Shown one piece after another: positions 18,383 through 27,306 of a stretch of DNA of 40,095 nucleotides. This DNA is from an uncultured Akkermansia sp. Its GTDB lineage: Bacteria > Verrucomicrobiota > Verrucomicrobiia > Verrucomicrobiales > Akkermansiaceae. The DNA is taken from positions 1-40,095 of the forward strand of contig CANQAD010000013.1 of the NCBI GenBank assembly GCA_947588735.1, in the 5' to 3' direction. How positions within the stretch are numbered: position 1 is the stretch's first letter; each line of letters opens with the position of its first letter. The notes under the pieces were generated by a model. That model made no database searches. It worked only from the letters and a program-made list of their open reading frames with translations, and had not been told where the DNA came from. The position numbers were made by a program, and so were the translations under genes.

Positions 18383-21019
18383 ATGGCCAGGGGAAAAGAA
18401 ATATGGGTATGTCCACAATGCGGGACGCACGTGGAGATATCTGAGCTCGGCTTGTATGCGGAGGTAAGATGCCCGCTGTGTCGCCACATGGACAGGGTGC
18501 ACGTGCAGCTGGGAAACTTCCGGTTGGAAAGCGTGCTGGGGGTGGGAGGCATGAGCGTTGTTTACCGTGCGCTTGATGTGACGCTGCGTCGGCCGGTGGC
18601 GCTCAAGGTGCTCAACGATACGTTTCGCAATCAGCCGGAGCGCGTAGAACGCTTCGAAAATGAAAGTGCCATGATGGCACGGGTGCGGCATGCGAATGTG
18701 ACTTCGGTGTATTCAGCCGGGCGAGCATACGGGCGATTTTACATAGCCATGGAGCTGGTGGAAGGGAAGAACCTGGAGCACATGGTAAGTCGGGAGATCC
18801 CCTTGGGTGCGGTGTTTGCGCTGGAGATAGCGGAGCAAGTAGCGCTAGGATTGCGTGCGGCGAGCGTGGCCGGGTTGCTGCACCGGGATATGAAACCGGG
18901 CAACATACTGATCACCCCGAGAAATCAGGTTAAGGTGATCGACTTCGGGCTGGCGCTGGATGAAACAGCAGGGGATACCGAGGAGATGATATGGGCGACT
19001 CCCTATTACGTGCCTCCCGAGACATTGCAACGCAAGCCGGAGGATGTGCGTACGGATATCTATGCGCTTGGAATGACGCTGCGTTATATGCTTACCGGAG
19101 TGGAAAATTTTGCCGGGGATGTTGGTTCGGTCAAAGCTCTGCTCGATTGCAAGCGGCGGCTGCCCTCTTTTGCCGAAGAGCGACCGGATCTCGATCCGAT
19201 GCTCTGCGATTTGGTCGATCACATGACGCAGTACAGCGTGGAGAATCGGCCACGCAATTACGATGATTTGCTGGATGAAATGAAGGAGGTGCATCAGGCG
19301 CTGGCTACCGAAAATACCGGCGGGAAAACGAGCTTGCTCGTCGGGAGGTTGGGTTGGGTGGTATGGCTGGTGGTGGCGGGGGCATTGGGGGTTGGATTGA
19401 CTCGGTTGGTGGCAGATTACCTTCAGACAGAGTCTGAGGAGGTTCATCATGGGTACCTCGAAGTACAAACGATGGATACCACTCCCCCGGAGATAAGTTG
19501 TTTGCAGGATGCACTTGGAAAAATTGATGGCGAGGAGTTTGAGCAGGCTGTAGATGAATTGTTGGTGATGAGTCGGGAGCAGCGGGACCCCTGCTTGGCG
19601 GCATGGGCGGCATATTTGGCACGTACGCTGACGGAAATTGTACCGATGGTGGATGGACAGGCAAAAGGGGAGGAGGCGCAGAAGCAGCTCCGACAGCTCA
19701 TAACCGGTGGAAAAGAATGTGCATTAACCACGGAAACGTTTTGGGAGTGTTTGCGGAACAATACGCAGCGCATGGATCCCCAATCAACAAATTGGTACAG
19801 TGCCAAAGGCGGCTGGTCCGGGCAGCAGCTTCAAAGAGTCACCCCTGCGGCCGTGCAGGATATCATGCGCGGAAATCTGCCCGCTCCGATGGTGCTCGTC
19901 AAGCTGCTGGAGCTGGCGGAAATGGCGCTGTGGCAGGGTAAGGAAGATATAGTTGAGGAGTGCCGGAAAGGTCTGGAAGACGTCCAGAATAATCTGGGGA
20001 TGTACGCGGGACTGGGTAAGCTGTATCAGCGCATATTCGAAGAGCGACTTAAGGTTCGCCGCAATGCCAGATACCAAGGAGTGCGCACCAGACTGCTGGA
20101 ACGCTTGAGGAAAACAGCCCCCACGCAGGAGGATGTCGCCAGCTTTGAGAAAATGAGTCGGGAACGGGGGGTGTCATTCCACCAGCGTTTGCTGGCGGAG
20201 GTGGAAGGTGAGGCGGCCAGGATAGGTGTTCAGCAGGCGCAAATGTTGTTGCGAAAAGCGCCCAAAAGTGTCAAACAGGGGATGTCTCTTGCGAAGATGG
20301 CGGAGAAAATGCGGCAGGTCGTGGGCGACAGGCCGATCATCGAAGCAAGCAGCAAAGATGCCGGAAATATAACGAAAAATGTGATGGATGGAACGGGGAA
20401 AACGGTGCCGCCAGAGATAGTGTCGGATATAGCGACGGTAGCATCAGTGCTTGGCGGTCCGGCCAAAGACAGCAAGGAAAAGCTTGCAGCATCGGCGAAA
20501 CGCCGCGGGATTGCTGGCGACAGTTTTCGAACGATAGCCAGGTCTTGGCAAAGCCGATTGGAGAAAACAGCAAACGTCTATGCAAATGATGAAGGAGATC
20601 CTCTATCAGGGGATCGTGATGCGGCGCTTGCAGGGATTTTGGAAAGGTGCCGTCGCAGTTTCCGCGTGAAGCTTGCCCCAGGCAAGAGTTTGAGCTTTTT
20701 GAATAGCCCGTCTGTTTGGAGCGATCAGAGGGAAATGATCATGGATGAACAGCAGGCGCTGTTTCTGATACGTGCGGGGGTAGTGCTTCCAATGGGGGGC
20801 AAGCAGGTGCCCGTACTCGTGTTGAAGAAGGCAGAGGTGGGAGGCATCCCGTTACTTATCGGCGAAATAGCCCCGGTGCCGGAGGAAAAGGTCGAGTATG
20901 TGGAGCGTACGAAAGTGGGTGTTGCGCTGCGCAATGTGGGTGATTTGCCTGACTATGCCGATCAGATGAAACAAAACCCGACGCCCGCCTGCTTGCGCCT
21001 TGAACCAAGATACGATTGA
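18383..21019 (+). CDS. Transmembrane Ser/Thr protein kinase with an N-terminal zinc ribbon
   Basis: 878 residues. A zinc ribbon (CPQC near 10-13, CPLC near 31-34) leads into a complete PknB-like kinase domain (about 45-305): glycine loop GVGGMSVVY, catalytic lysine K75 in VALKVL, HRDMKPGN with D169, and DFG starting at D187. A single transmembrane helix follows near 322-345 (WVVWLVVAGALGVGL). About 530 residues beyond it would lie outside the cytoplasm and are mostly helical with no domain I recognise. The layout is that of a sensor kinase whose outer part may bind an envelope signal. The start is supported by AGAGG about 9 nt ahead of the ATG. Convergent with cdsA across 34 bp. Confidence 0.92.
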   Translation: MARGKEIWVCPQCGTHVEISELGLYAEVRCPLCRHMDRVHVQLGNFRLESVLGVGGMSVVYRALDVTLRRPVALKVLNDTFRNQPERVERFENESAMMARVRHANVTSVYSAGRAYGRFYIAMELVEGKNLEHMVSREIPLGAVFALEIAEQVALGLRAASVAGLLHRDMKPGNILITPRNQVKVIDFGLALDETAGDTEEMIWATPYYVPPETLQRKPEDVRTDIYALGMTLRYMLTGVENFAGDVGSVKALLDCKRRLPSFAEERPDLDPMLCDLVDHMTQYSVENRPRNYDDLLDEMKEVHQALATENTGGKTSLLVGRLGWVVWLVVAGALGVGLTRLVADYLQTESEEVHHGYLEVQTMDTTPPEISCLQDALGKIDGEEFEQAVDELLVMSREQRDPCLAAWAAYLARTLTEIVPMVDGQAKGEEAQKQLRQLITGGKECALTTETFWECLRNNTQRMDPQSTNWYSAKGGWSGQQLQRVTPAAVQDIMRGNLPAPMVLVKLLELAEMALWQGKEDIVEECRKGLEDVQNNLGMYAGLGKLYQRIFEERLKVRRNARYQGVRTRLLERLRKTAPTQEDVASFEKMSRERGVSFHQRLLAEVEGEAARIGVQQAQMLLRKAPKSVKQGMSLAKMAEKMRQVVGDRPIIEASSKDAGNITKNVMDGTGKTVPPEIVSDIATVASVLGGPAKDSKEKLAASAKRRGIAGDSFRTIARSWQSRLEKTANVYANDEGDPLSGDRDAALAGILERCRRSFRVKLAPGKSLSFLNSPSVWSDQREMIMDEQQALFLIRAGVVLPMGGKQVPVLVLKKAEVGGIPLLIGEIAPVPEEKVEYVERTKVGVALRNVGDLPDYADQMKQNPTPACLRLEPRYD

Positions 21020-21053
21020 GGGAGGAGGGGTTGGCGTCCCAGGGGCAGGCAAA

Positions 21054-21911
21054 TCACAAGAACGCAGGAGCACAGATCGCAGACACAAAACCGATGGTAA
21101 AGGCGGGAGAGTCAATGAGATCAATGACACCACCGATGCCCGGGAGCAAGTTGCTGCTGTCCTTCACGCCGAGGCCGCGCTTAATGAGCGAACCGGCGAG
21201 ATCTCCCGCTACGGAGATGACAAAAATAATGGCGGAGGCGATAGCGGCAAACAACGTGGGGGATGCCGGATCGACAAACCTGGTGAGAAACACGCTACTG
21301 AGAGTGGTAAGGATGAAGGAGCCGATGATACCCTCCCACGATTTCTTGGGAGAGACAGCCGGGCTGAAGGGACGCGATATGAACCGACCTCCGATCCACA
21401 CACCCACCAGATATGCCCACATATCGCTCAATTTGGTGATGAGAATGAGCACCAGAAGGACGGGCAGCCCGAAGGTGGGGTGAGTGTAGCTAAGCGCAAA
21501 AGCGAAGAGCCACCCCGGGTAAATAAAGGCAAGGATGGTAACGCCAATGCTTCGCAAGGCGTCGGAGGCTTCCTGCTTGAGGTAGTCCATGCGCACAAGC
21601 TCACACACGAAGGCGATCAGAGAGAACACAACGATACTGCAGAGATAAAAGCCATTGGAGGGTTGAATGGCAGCCAGCCAGGGGTAGAGCAACCCGCCGA
21701 TGAGGATGAGCCAGCGGTTGCACTTGGATTTGTCCCGACGCAGCATGCAAAACCACTCCACGTACGCCCAGTTGCAGAGCAGGCAGATGAACCCTGCGCA
21801 GAACCATGGATTATCCCAACAGTACGTACCCGCCAGAGCTCCGCCCGCTACGAGAAGGAGTCCAGCCGTGGAAAGCAGGCGCTTGAGGAAAGTTTTCAGT
21901 TTATCGTTCAT
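21054..21911 (-). CDS. cdsA: Phosphatidate cytidylyltransferase (CDP-diglyceride synthase)
   Basis: Makes CDP-diacylglycerol from phosphatidic acid and CTP, the branch point of phospholipid synthesis. The 285-residue protein is highly hydrophobic with about eight membrane helices. It carries the family blocks SPKKSWEGIIGS and GDLAGSLIKRGLGVKDSSN continuing LLPGIGGVIDLIDS, which form the CdsA signature with its catalytic acidic residues. Size is normal. It starts 12 bp after the fumarase stop on the same strand, so both genes probably share one transcript; I see no functional link between them. Confidence 0.95.
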   Translation of the reverse strand: MNDKLKTFLKRLLSTAGLLLVAGGALAGTYCWDNPWFCAGFICLLCNWAYVEWFCMLRRDKSKCNRWLILIGGLLYPWLAAIQPSNGFYLCSIVVFSLIAFVCELVRMDYLKQEASDALRSIGVTILAFIYPGWLFAFALSYTHPTFGLPVLLVLILITKLSDMWAYLVGVWIGGRFISRPFSPAVSPKKSWEGIIGSFILTTLSSVFLTRFVDPASPTLFAAIASAIIFVISVAGDLAGSLIKRGLGVKDSSNLLPGIGGVIDLIDSPAFTIGFVSAICAPAFL

Positions 21912-21923
21912 AACCGCATGCCT

Positions 21924-23573
21924 TCAATGAATACAAGCGGGGCAAGCCCAGCCTGCGCGGATATCTGCAAAGAAGTCGTTCCCCTTGTCATCTACAAGGA
22001 TATAAGCAGGGAAATCCTTGACGGTGATCTTCCAGACAGCCTCCATGCCGAGTTCAGGGTATTCCAGACACTCGATGGACGTAATGCAGTTTTTGGCGAG
22101 ATCAGCAGCCACGCCGCCGATCGAGCCAAGGTAGAAGCCGCCGTATTTTTTGCAGGCATCGGTGACGTTTTGGGAGCGGTTGCCTTTGGCGATCATGATG
22201 AGACTGCCGCCGTGGGACTGGAAGAGCTCCACATACGAATCCATCCGCCCCGCCGTGGTGGGGCCAAAGGAGCCGGAGGGGCAGCCTTCCGGCGTTTTGG
22301 CCGGGCCGGCGTAGTAGATGGGGTGCTCCTTGATGTAGTCGGGCAGGTCCTGACCGACATCCAGGCGCTCCTTGAGTTTAGCGTGTGCAATATCGCGTCC
22401 CACAATAATGGTGCCTGAGAGCGAGAGTCGCGTTTTGACCGGGTATTTGGTAAGATCAGCGAGCACTTCCCTCATTGGGCGGTCCAGATTGATGGGCACC
22501 CCGGCGCTCTTAGTCTCGCGCAGCTCGGCGGGGATATACTTGCCCGGGTCGTATTCCAGCTCTTCAATAAAAATCCCTTCCGGGGTGATTTTTGCTTTGG
22601 CGTTCCGGTCTGCCGAGCAGGACACGCCGAGGGCCACTGGACAGGAGGCGCCGTGGCGGGGCAGGCGAACCACCCGCACATCCAACGCGAACCATTTGCC
22701 GCCGAATTGGGCTCCAAGGCCGAGTCTCTCAGCCTCTCGCTTCAGTTCGGCCTCCAGCTCCACGTCTCGGAAGGCGCGCCCGTGTTCATTGCCGGAAGTG
22801 GGCAAGGAATCGTAATACTTGGTCGAGGCAAGCTTCACGGTTTTGAGGCAGAGTTCGGCACTGGTTCCGCCCACAACAAAGGCCACGTGGTAGGGAGGGC
22901 AGGCGGCGGTGCCGAGGGTGCTCATCTTTTCCACCATGAACTTTTTAAGGGAGGATGGGTTGAGCAAAGCCTTCGTTTCCTGGTACAAGTAGGTTTTGTT
23001 GGCCGAACCCCCGCCCTTTGCAATGAAGAGGAACTCGTACTCCATGCCGTGAGCGGTGGCGAAAAGATCCACTTGGGCGGGTAAATTAGTGCCGGTGTTG
23101 ACCTCGTGGTACATATCCAGCGCCACGTTCTGGGAATAACGCAGGTTGTTTTTCGTGTAGCAGTCATATGCCCCGCGTGAGATCCATTCTGCATCATTGC
23201 AGCCGGTCCACACCTGCTGCCCCTTCTTGCCCACGCAGATGGCGGTACCGGTATCCTGGCAGAGCGGCAGCACCCCCAAGGCTGCCACTTCAGCATTTCG
23301 AAGCATAGTGAGCGCCACGCTCTTATCGTTTTCCGAGGCCTCCGGGTCATGCAGAATTGCCTGCACCATCTTCAGGTGTTCGGGGCGCAGAAAGAAGGCT
23401 ACATCATGCCAGGCTGTTTCCGCGAGCAAGCGCAGTCCCTCCGGCTCCACCTTGAGAATGGGGTGCCCTTCAAAGTCGCTCACGCTCACGTAGTCATGGG
23501 TGAGTAAACGGTATTTGGTGCGGTCTTCCCCTGTGGGGAACATTTCTTGGTAAACAAAGGGGGGCGTTGCCAT
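21924..23573 (-). CDS. Class I (iron-sulfur) fumarate hydratase
   Basis: Interconverts fumarate and malate. The 549 residues match the FumA/FumB type in length. The three cluster cysteines are seen at C105 (LPLCQDTGT), C225 ([11 protein letters not shown]) and C319 (LGVSCSA), close to the positions in E. coli FumA. The C-terminal beta-domain has [20 protein letters not shown]. This oxygen-sensitive type points to anaerobic or microaerobic life. The ATG at 23573 is the first one and gives the usual N-terminus. It is the first gene of a pair with cdsA. Upstream lies a 1-kb gap full of repeats. Confidence 0.95.
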   Translation of the reverse strand: MATPPFVYQEMFPTGEDRTKYRLLTHDYVSVSDFEGHPILKVEPEGLRLLAETAWHDVAFFLRPEHLKMVQAILHDPEASENDKSVALTMLRNAEVAALGVLPLCQDTGTAICVGKKGQQVWTGCNDAEWISRGAYDCYTKNNLRYSQNVALDMYHEVNTGTNLPAQVDLFATAHGMEYEFLFIAKGGGSANKTYLYQETKALLNPSSLKKFMVEKMSTLGTAACPPYHVAFVVGGTSAELCLKTVKLASTKYYDSLPTSGNEHGRAFRDVELEAELKREAERLGLGAQFGGKWFALDVRVVRLPRHGASCPVALGVSCSADRNAKAKITPEGIFIEELEYDPGKYIPAELRETKSAGVPINLDRPMREVLADLTKYPVKTRLSLSGTIIVGRDIAHAKLKERLDVGQDLPDYIKEHPIYYAGPAKTPEGCPSGSFGPTTAGRMDSYVELFQSHGGSLIMIAKGNRSQNVTDACKKYGGFYLGSIGGVAADLAKNCITSIECLEYPELGMEAVWKITVKDFPAYILVDDKGNDFFADIRAGWACPACIH

Positions 23574-23728
23574 AACGCCATTTCTTGTACCACGCTTTGC
23601 GGCTCAAGGCGAGCAAAAAAAGCGTACTTGGGTGGCGGCTCGGCGGATGCAACTCGTGGGGCGAGCTCGCGGTCATTGCAACAAATCAATGGCGAGGATC
23701 GGTTAAATCGTAGATGGTGAATCATCAT

Positions 23729-23770
23729 TGTAAACGCATTAGAGAAAAGTTAAGCAACGGAGGGAACATC
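23729..23770 (+). repeat. Left-end remnant of a decayed R1 element
   Basis: AAACGCATTAGAGAAAAG and CAACGGAGGGAAC match the left end of R1. It is interrupted by copy 6 next to it. After copy 6, weak R1-like sequence (GCGTCAAAAAATCATCAC near 24048) may be the continuation. Between 23574 and 23729 I see no gene, and no promoter clear enough to name for the fumarase. Confidence 0.5.
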
Positions 23771-24009
23771 CAGGGCAACCGCATTTCCTAATGCGGTTGC
23801 CATTTACGATTGACGAGATGCGAATTACGATTTGTTGATCATGTGCTCGTTGCGCGTTTTTTGAACCATGAACGTATGCAGGTTGAGTCTTTAGAGCCAC
23901 CATCGTGATGACTTCTTGTTGTCATGGTTTTTGATGCGTATTAACAATGATATCAGTCAACAAGGGCATTTCCTCCGTTGATGAACTTCTTTCAAATGCG
24001 TCTGCCGTG
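23771..24009 (-). mobile_element. R1 element copy 6, inverted, with a 10-bp target duplication
   Basis: 239 bp in the opposite orientation to all other complete copies: CAGGGCAACCGCATTTCC at 23771 and AAATGCGTCTGCCGTG at 24009. Flanking 10-mers AGGGAACATC (23761-23770) and AGGAAACATC (24010-24019) agree at 9 of 10 positions. This confirms the 10-bp duplication seen at copies 2-4. Confidence 0.88.
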
Positions 24010-24149
24010 AGGAAACATCCTGATCGATGGATAGAACTTATTTTTGTGCGTCAAAAAATCATCACGTCGAGGAAGCTCGTGGGGCGAACTTGAGGCATAG
24101 CAGTGAACCCGGCACAGCGTAACACCGGATGCTTTCCTCTTGTCAACAA

Positions 24150-24527
24150 CGCATCATCATGTCAAGAATTCCGCTCCGCACCGGCTCGGTAACCTCGCGC
24201 GTAACGCGCTAGCATCCAAATCATCAATCGAAAATCCACTTGTGCTCCCGCTCCGCATCTCCCGAGCCTCCGTCCGCTATCTCCCCAAATCGTCATTCGA
24301 AAATCGAAAATCTCCCTGTGTTTCAGCTCCGCTTCTCCACTAAGCTTTCCAATCGATCCTATGCGTGGTTCCGGCTTCCCCCGTCGCTCCCGCTTCGCAT
24401 CTCCCGAGCCCCCGGCTCGCTATCTTTCCAAATCGTCGATCGTAAATCGTCAATAATCAACGCTTTGTGTTGAACGATGTGCCGTTAATTGACTATTGGG
24501 GGGTGCTTTTTCTTGGGACAAATGTGG
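24150..24527 (+). repeat. R3-like segments ending in an R2 right end
   Basis: The stretch contains twice the R3 phrase CTCCGCATCTCCCGAGCC, several AWTCGTM heptads, and ends with TGTGCCGTTAA then GGGGGGTGCTTTTTCTTGGGAC, the R2 right end also present at 36720-36773. There are no open reading frames worth calling. It fills most of the gap before the M23 promoter. Confidence 0.65.
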
Positions 24528-24557
24528 ACGTTTGCCGGCCACATGCCTTTTCTGTGC

Positions 24558-24586
24558 TTGCTAGAGAGAGCAATTTTTGCTACAAT
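24558..24586 (+). promoter_or_regulatory. Promoter of the M23 peptidase gene, almost touching the start codon
   Basis: TTGCTA (24558-24563), 17-bp spacer, TACAAT (24581-24586). The ATG at 24594 follows 7 nt later, which implies a leaderless transcript and decides the start. Confidence 0.65.
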
Positions 24587-24593
24587 CGACCGC

Positions 24594-25277
24594 ATGATGC
24601 GGGGATATCATCGAATGATACTGCTCATGTTATGTTTTTGGCTGGGGATGGCCTGTGCAGCATGGGGAGCCACCATGGCGCGAATTTCCACGGATAGGAA
24701 GTGGGCGATGGTGCCGTTGGCAGATGGTTTTGACTACCCGGTGGGGAAGCCGAACGGGGAGGGGTATTACAAGTCGCGCGGGGTACGCCTGCAGATACCT
24801 CGCCACATGGGTGAGGATTGGAATGGCAAGGGTGGCGGAAATTCGGATATGGGAGATCCGGTGTACACGGTAGGCACGGGGCTGGTGACTTACGCAGCCG
24901 ATGCGCGTGGACGGTGGGGAAAGGTCGTGATTGTGCGCCACGCGTTCCGTGAGCCGCGGACAGGCAAGGTGTTGTGCTGTCAAACGCTGTACGGGCACCT
25001 GGATCGTATTGATGTGAAGCTGGGGCAGATTGTGAGGCGCGGGGATCAGATAGGCACGATCGGTACGAATCGGGGAATGTATCCGGCGCATTTGCACACT
25101 GAATTGCATTTCAATGTGCTGGTGAACTGCGGACAGCAAGGCATACCTAAAACATCGCGCAACTATGGACATCTGACCCGCTTTATCGAGCACTATCGGC
25201 ACTTGAAACCGGAGGGGAAGGAAGTCCGTTTGCCCATAGGTTGTTTTCTCCCGTACAAGGATACGGAGGGATTGTGA
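24594..25277 (+). CDS. Secreted M23-family (LytM-like) metallopeptidase
   Basis: 227 residues with a signal peptide (MMRGYHRMILLMLCFWLG, Ala-rich cleavage region). The M23 zinc ligands are present: HMGED (H-x-G-x-D) near residue 75 and HLHTELHF near residue 170. Between them lie GDPVYTVGTGLVTYAA and YGHLDRIDVKLGQIVRRGDQI, the usual beta-sheet marks. It should cut peptidoglycan cross-links in the periplasm. Both zinc motifs are complete, so it is probably active rather than an EnvC-like activator. An upstream in-frame ATG at 24489 would place the promoter inside the gene, so I start at 24594. Its stop overlaps the nadD start by 1 bp (TGATG). Confidence 0.9.
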   Translation: MMRGYHRMILLMLCFWLGMACAAWGATMARISTDRKWAMVPLADGFDYPVGKPNGEGYYKSRGVRLQIPRHMGEDWNGKGGGNSDMGDPVYTVGTGLVTYAADARGRWGKVVIVRHAFREPRTGKVLCCQTLYGHLDRIDVKLGQIVRRGDQIGTIGTNRGMYPAHLHTELHFNVLVNCGQQGIPKTSRNYGHLTRFIEHYRHLKPEGKEVRLPIGCFLPYKDTEGL

Positions 25278-25879
25278 TGAGGACGTGCTTGTTTGGAGGA
25301 ACCTTTGACCCGGTGCACACCGGGCATCTGGCCATTGCTCGTGCCGCGGCGGATCAATTAGCGCTGGATCGCGTCGTTTTCCTGCCGGCAGCTCAGTCGC
25401 CTTTCAAGACGGGAGATCAGACGCTTTTTGCACCGCAGCAGCGTGTGGACATGCTGCGCGCGGCGCTGGCAAATTGGCCGCAAGCGGAGGTGTCTGAGCT
25501 GGATTTACACATGGAGCCGCCGAGCTGGAGCTGGCGTGTTGTGGAAGCTTGGCTGGCGAAATATCCTGCAGATGAGCTGCATTGGCTGCTGGGTGCGGAT
25601 GAATGGGAACAGTTGCATCGTTGGGCTAGATTGAGTTATTTGGCTGAGCACCTGACCTTTGTGGTGTATAACCGCGGACAACAGCTCCAGCCTCGCCCAG
25701 AGGTGAATGCTGTTTTTCTGAGCGGGCCTGTGTATGAGGTATCGGCCACGGAATTGCGGAGGCGTTTGAAGCGACACTTGCCCGTGCCGGTCGGGTGGAT
25801 GTCGCCTGAGGTGGAGACCATGGCGCATGCGATGTGCGCTGAACGATCAAATGAGACGAAGCCAACGCAACATGGGTGA
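25277..25879 (+). CDS. nadD: Nicotinate-nucleotide adenylyltransferase
   Basis: Adenylylates nicotinic acid mononucleotide, the penultimate step of NAD synthesis. The 200 residues start MRTCLFGGTFDPVHTGH with the nucleotidyltransferase GTFDP/HxGH motif at residues 8-17, then LGADEWEQLHRW and the C-terminal SxTxxR-type block VSATELRRRL. Translation is coupled to the M23 gene by a TGATG junction, with GGAGG about 8 nt upstream. The last 10 codons or so (ETKPTQHG) are not conserved and abut repeat DNA, so the tail may have been altered by insertion. nadK lies at the other end of the window. Confidence 0.94.
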   Translation: MRTCLFGGTFDPVHTGHLAIARAAADQLALDRVVFLPAAQSPFKTGDQTLFAPQQRVDMLRAALANWPQAEVSELDLHMEPPSWSWRVVEAWLAKYPADELHWLLGADEWEQLHRWARLSYLAEHLTFVVYNRGQQLQPRPEVNAVFLSGPVYEVSATELRRRLKRHLPVPVGWMSPEVETMAHAMCAERSNETKPTQHG

Positions 25880-26230
25880 TTGAAGACATTGACGAATGAC
25901 GATTTGAATGCTGGCGCGCAGTAAAAGCGAAGCGGAATTTTCGAAGACGAGGTACGTTGATAGAAGGAAAGTCTCCTGTGCGAAACCATGGCGTGTTGAC
26001 TCAGCGCCGCTCCATCGGCGCCTGCTTCGGAGTCGCCTCACGACTCCTCACCCCTGCGGGGCAAAAGCTGCGCTTTTGTCTAATCCCCCTGCGCGCCCTC
26101 GGGGGCTTTCACGGCCTTGCTCAATCGTCAATGGTTTGGGCTTCTCGCTGGCTTACCTTCTTTCATCCATAAAAAACGCATGCGAAATGGGTTCAATGAG
26201 CCCGGGGAATATTTTATCGGGACACGTGTG
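25880..26230 (-). repeat. R2 element, inverted, with hairpin-rich interior
   Basis: Read on the minus strand it begins GTCCCGATAAAATATTC and continues CGGGCTCATTGAACCC, matching the R2 left end at 2894. Its interior is a row of short inverted repeats (GGAGTCGCCTCACGACTCC, CAAAAGCTGCGCTTTTG, GCGCCCTCGGGGGC) and it carries an AWTCGTM tract near 25886. The other end by nadD lacks the TTGGGAC terminus, so it is truncated or diverged. No gene was found in this 409-bp gap. Confidence 0.65.
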
Positions 26231-26251
26231 ACTCATCTTGACAAATTAGTC

Positions 26252-26279
26252 TTGCCAAGAGAGCAAAGCATGGTAAGAT
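26252..26279 (+). promoter_or_regulatory. Promoter of cdaA
   Basis: TTGCCA (26252-26257), 16-bp spacer, TAAGAT (26274-26279), 9 nt before the ATG. An AGGAG ribosome site lies between the -10 box and the ATG. If that site is used, the real start of transcription must be further upstream, for example from TTGACA at 26238. Confidence 0.45.
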
Positions 26280-26288
26280 GAGGAGCGT

Positions 26289-27146
26289 ATGGAGGTGGGG
26301 CAGATAGTGAAGTATGTGTTTGAGATCACCGTGATGTGGGTGATATTCTACCAGCTTTACCGTTTGTTTCATCGGGAGAGGGCGGCTATGATACTGGGCG
26401 GATTGGTGATTTTGAGCTTGCTTGCTTTTGCTTTCATCAAGATCATAGACGCCACGGAATTGGAGGTGATAGGAGGTGCCTTGGTTCCGATAGGTACGAT
26501 ACTTGCGATATTGTTTCAGAATGAGATACGTACGGCGCTGGCGCGCATCGGACGCGGAAGTTTGAGCAAGTTACTCCACCATAACTCTAAAAAAACGGAT
26601 TTTATCGAAAAGCTTTGCGATGCAGTGAGTTATCTGACTAATCGCCGTTTTGGAGCTCTTCTCGTCATCTGCCGGGAGGATAAGCTTTCCGCTCAGGTGT
26701 CAAATGGGATCGCTCTGGATGCTGCCTTCAGTGCCGAACTCGTGGAGAGTATCTTCTACGTGAATAAACAGGGGCAGGGCAACCCGCTGCACGATGGTGC
26801 AGTAATTATTGACAACGAGCGCGTTCTGGCAGCTGGTGTGATTTTGCCAGTCTCGGTTCGTGAGCTGAAGGACAGGTCGCTCGGTTTGCGTCACAAAGCG
26901 GGGATTGGCATTGCGGAGGAGTCGGATGCGGTGGTCATCATTGTCTCGGAGGAGACCGGGGGAATTTCCTTGGCGGTCGGCGGAGGTCAGGGCAGCAATG
27001 CCGGTCCGGAGCTCCAGCGCGACTTGAGTATCGAATTGCTTCAGAAACGCTTGGAAGAATTACTGAATTACCATGAGCAACAGGAACCAACAGACAGCCC
27101 AGAGGACAGCGTGGACCACGACGCTCAAGGAAGCGCTGACGAATAA
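26289..27146 (+). CDS. cdaA: Membrane diadenylate cyclase (CdaA type)
   Basis: Joins two ATP into cyclic di-AMP, a messenger for potassium and cell-wall homeostasis. The 285 residues have three N-terminal membrane helices (about 8-85) and a DAC domain. The catalytic D169-G170-A171 stands in NPLHDGAVII. The second motif, usually RHR, reads R201-H202-K203 (LGLRHKAGIGIAEESDA), a conservative change. SEETGGISLAVGG follows. The C-terminal 50 residues are acidic. The 3' end overlaps a tiny CdaR-like gene by 74 bp in another frame. The usual cdaA-cdaR-glmM order is not kept; bioD comes next. Confidence 0.95.
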   Translation: MEVGQIVKYVFEITVMWVIFYQLYRLFHRERAAMILGGLVILSLLAFAFIKIIDATELEVIGGALVPIGTILAILFQNEIRTALARIGRGSLSKLLHHNSKKTDFIEKLCDAVSYLTNRRFGALLVICREDKLSAQVSNGIALDAAFSAELVESIFYVNKQGQGNPLHDGAVIIDNERVLAAGVILPVSVRELKDRSLGLRHKAGIGIAEESDAVVIIVSEETGGISLAVGGGQGSNAGPELQRDLSIELLQKRLEELLNYHEQQEPTDSPEDSVDHDAQGSADE

Positions 27147-27282
27147 CTGGATACCCAAGTACCTTTGCCTGGCGCTGGCGATTACGGTATGGTGGGTTGT
27201 GTATGCATCCACCACGTCTCGCGAGGCAGGGTGGGAGAGTGATGTCCGCGAGGCTGCCCCGGAGGATGTCAATCAGCCCTGA
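27073..27282 (+). CDS. Minimal CdaR-like single-helix membrane protein
   Basis: 69 residues. A soluble N-terminus is followed by NNWIPKYLCLALAITVWWVV (residues 24-43), which closely resembles the membrane anchor that opens CdaR/YbbR proteins. Normal CdaR then has several YbbR domains outside the cell; here only about 25 residues follow. Position is the main support: it directly follows cdaA and overlaps its last 74 bp, where cdaR would stand. It may be a reduced regulator holding on to CdaA through the membrane helix, or the relic of a longer cdaR. Confidence 0.65.
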   Translation: MSNRNQQTAQRTAWTTTLKEALTNNWIPKYLCLALAITVWWVVYASTTSREAGWESDVREAAPEDVNQP

Positions 27283-27306
27283 GAGACGACGGAAAAAGGA
27301 TTGCCC

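Noticed and set aside
21000..22418. A 472-codon plus-strand frame
   Set aside because: It runs opposite cdsA and the fumarase, both with full family motifs; its translation is low in hydrophobic residues and shows no domain.
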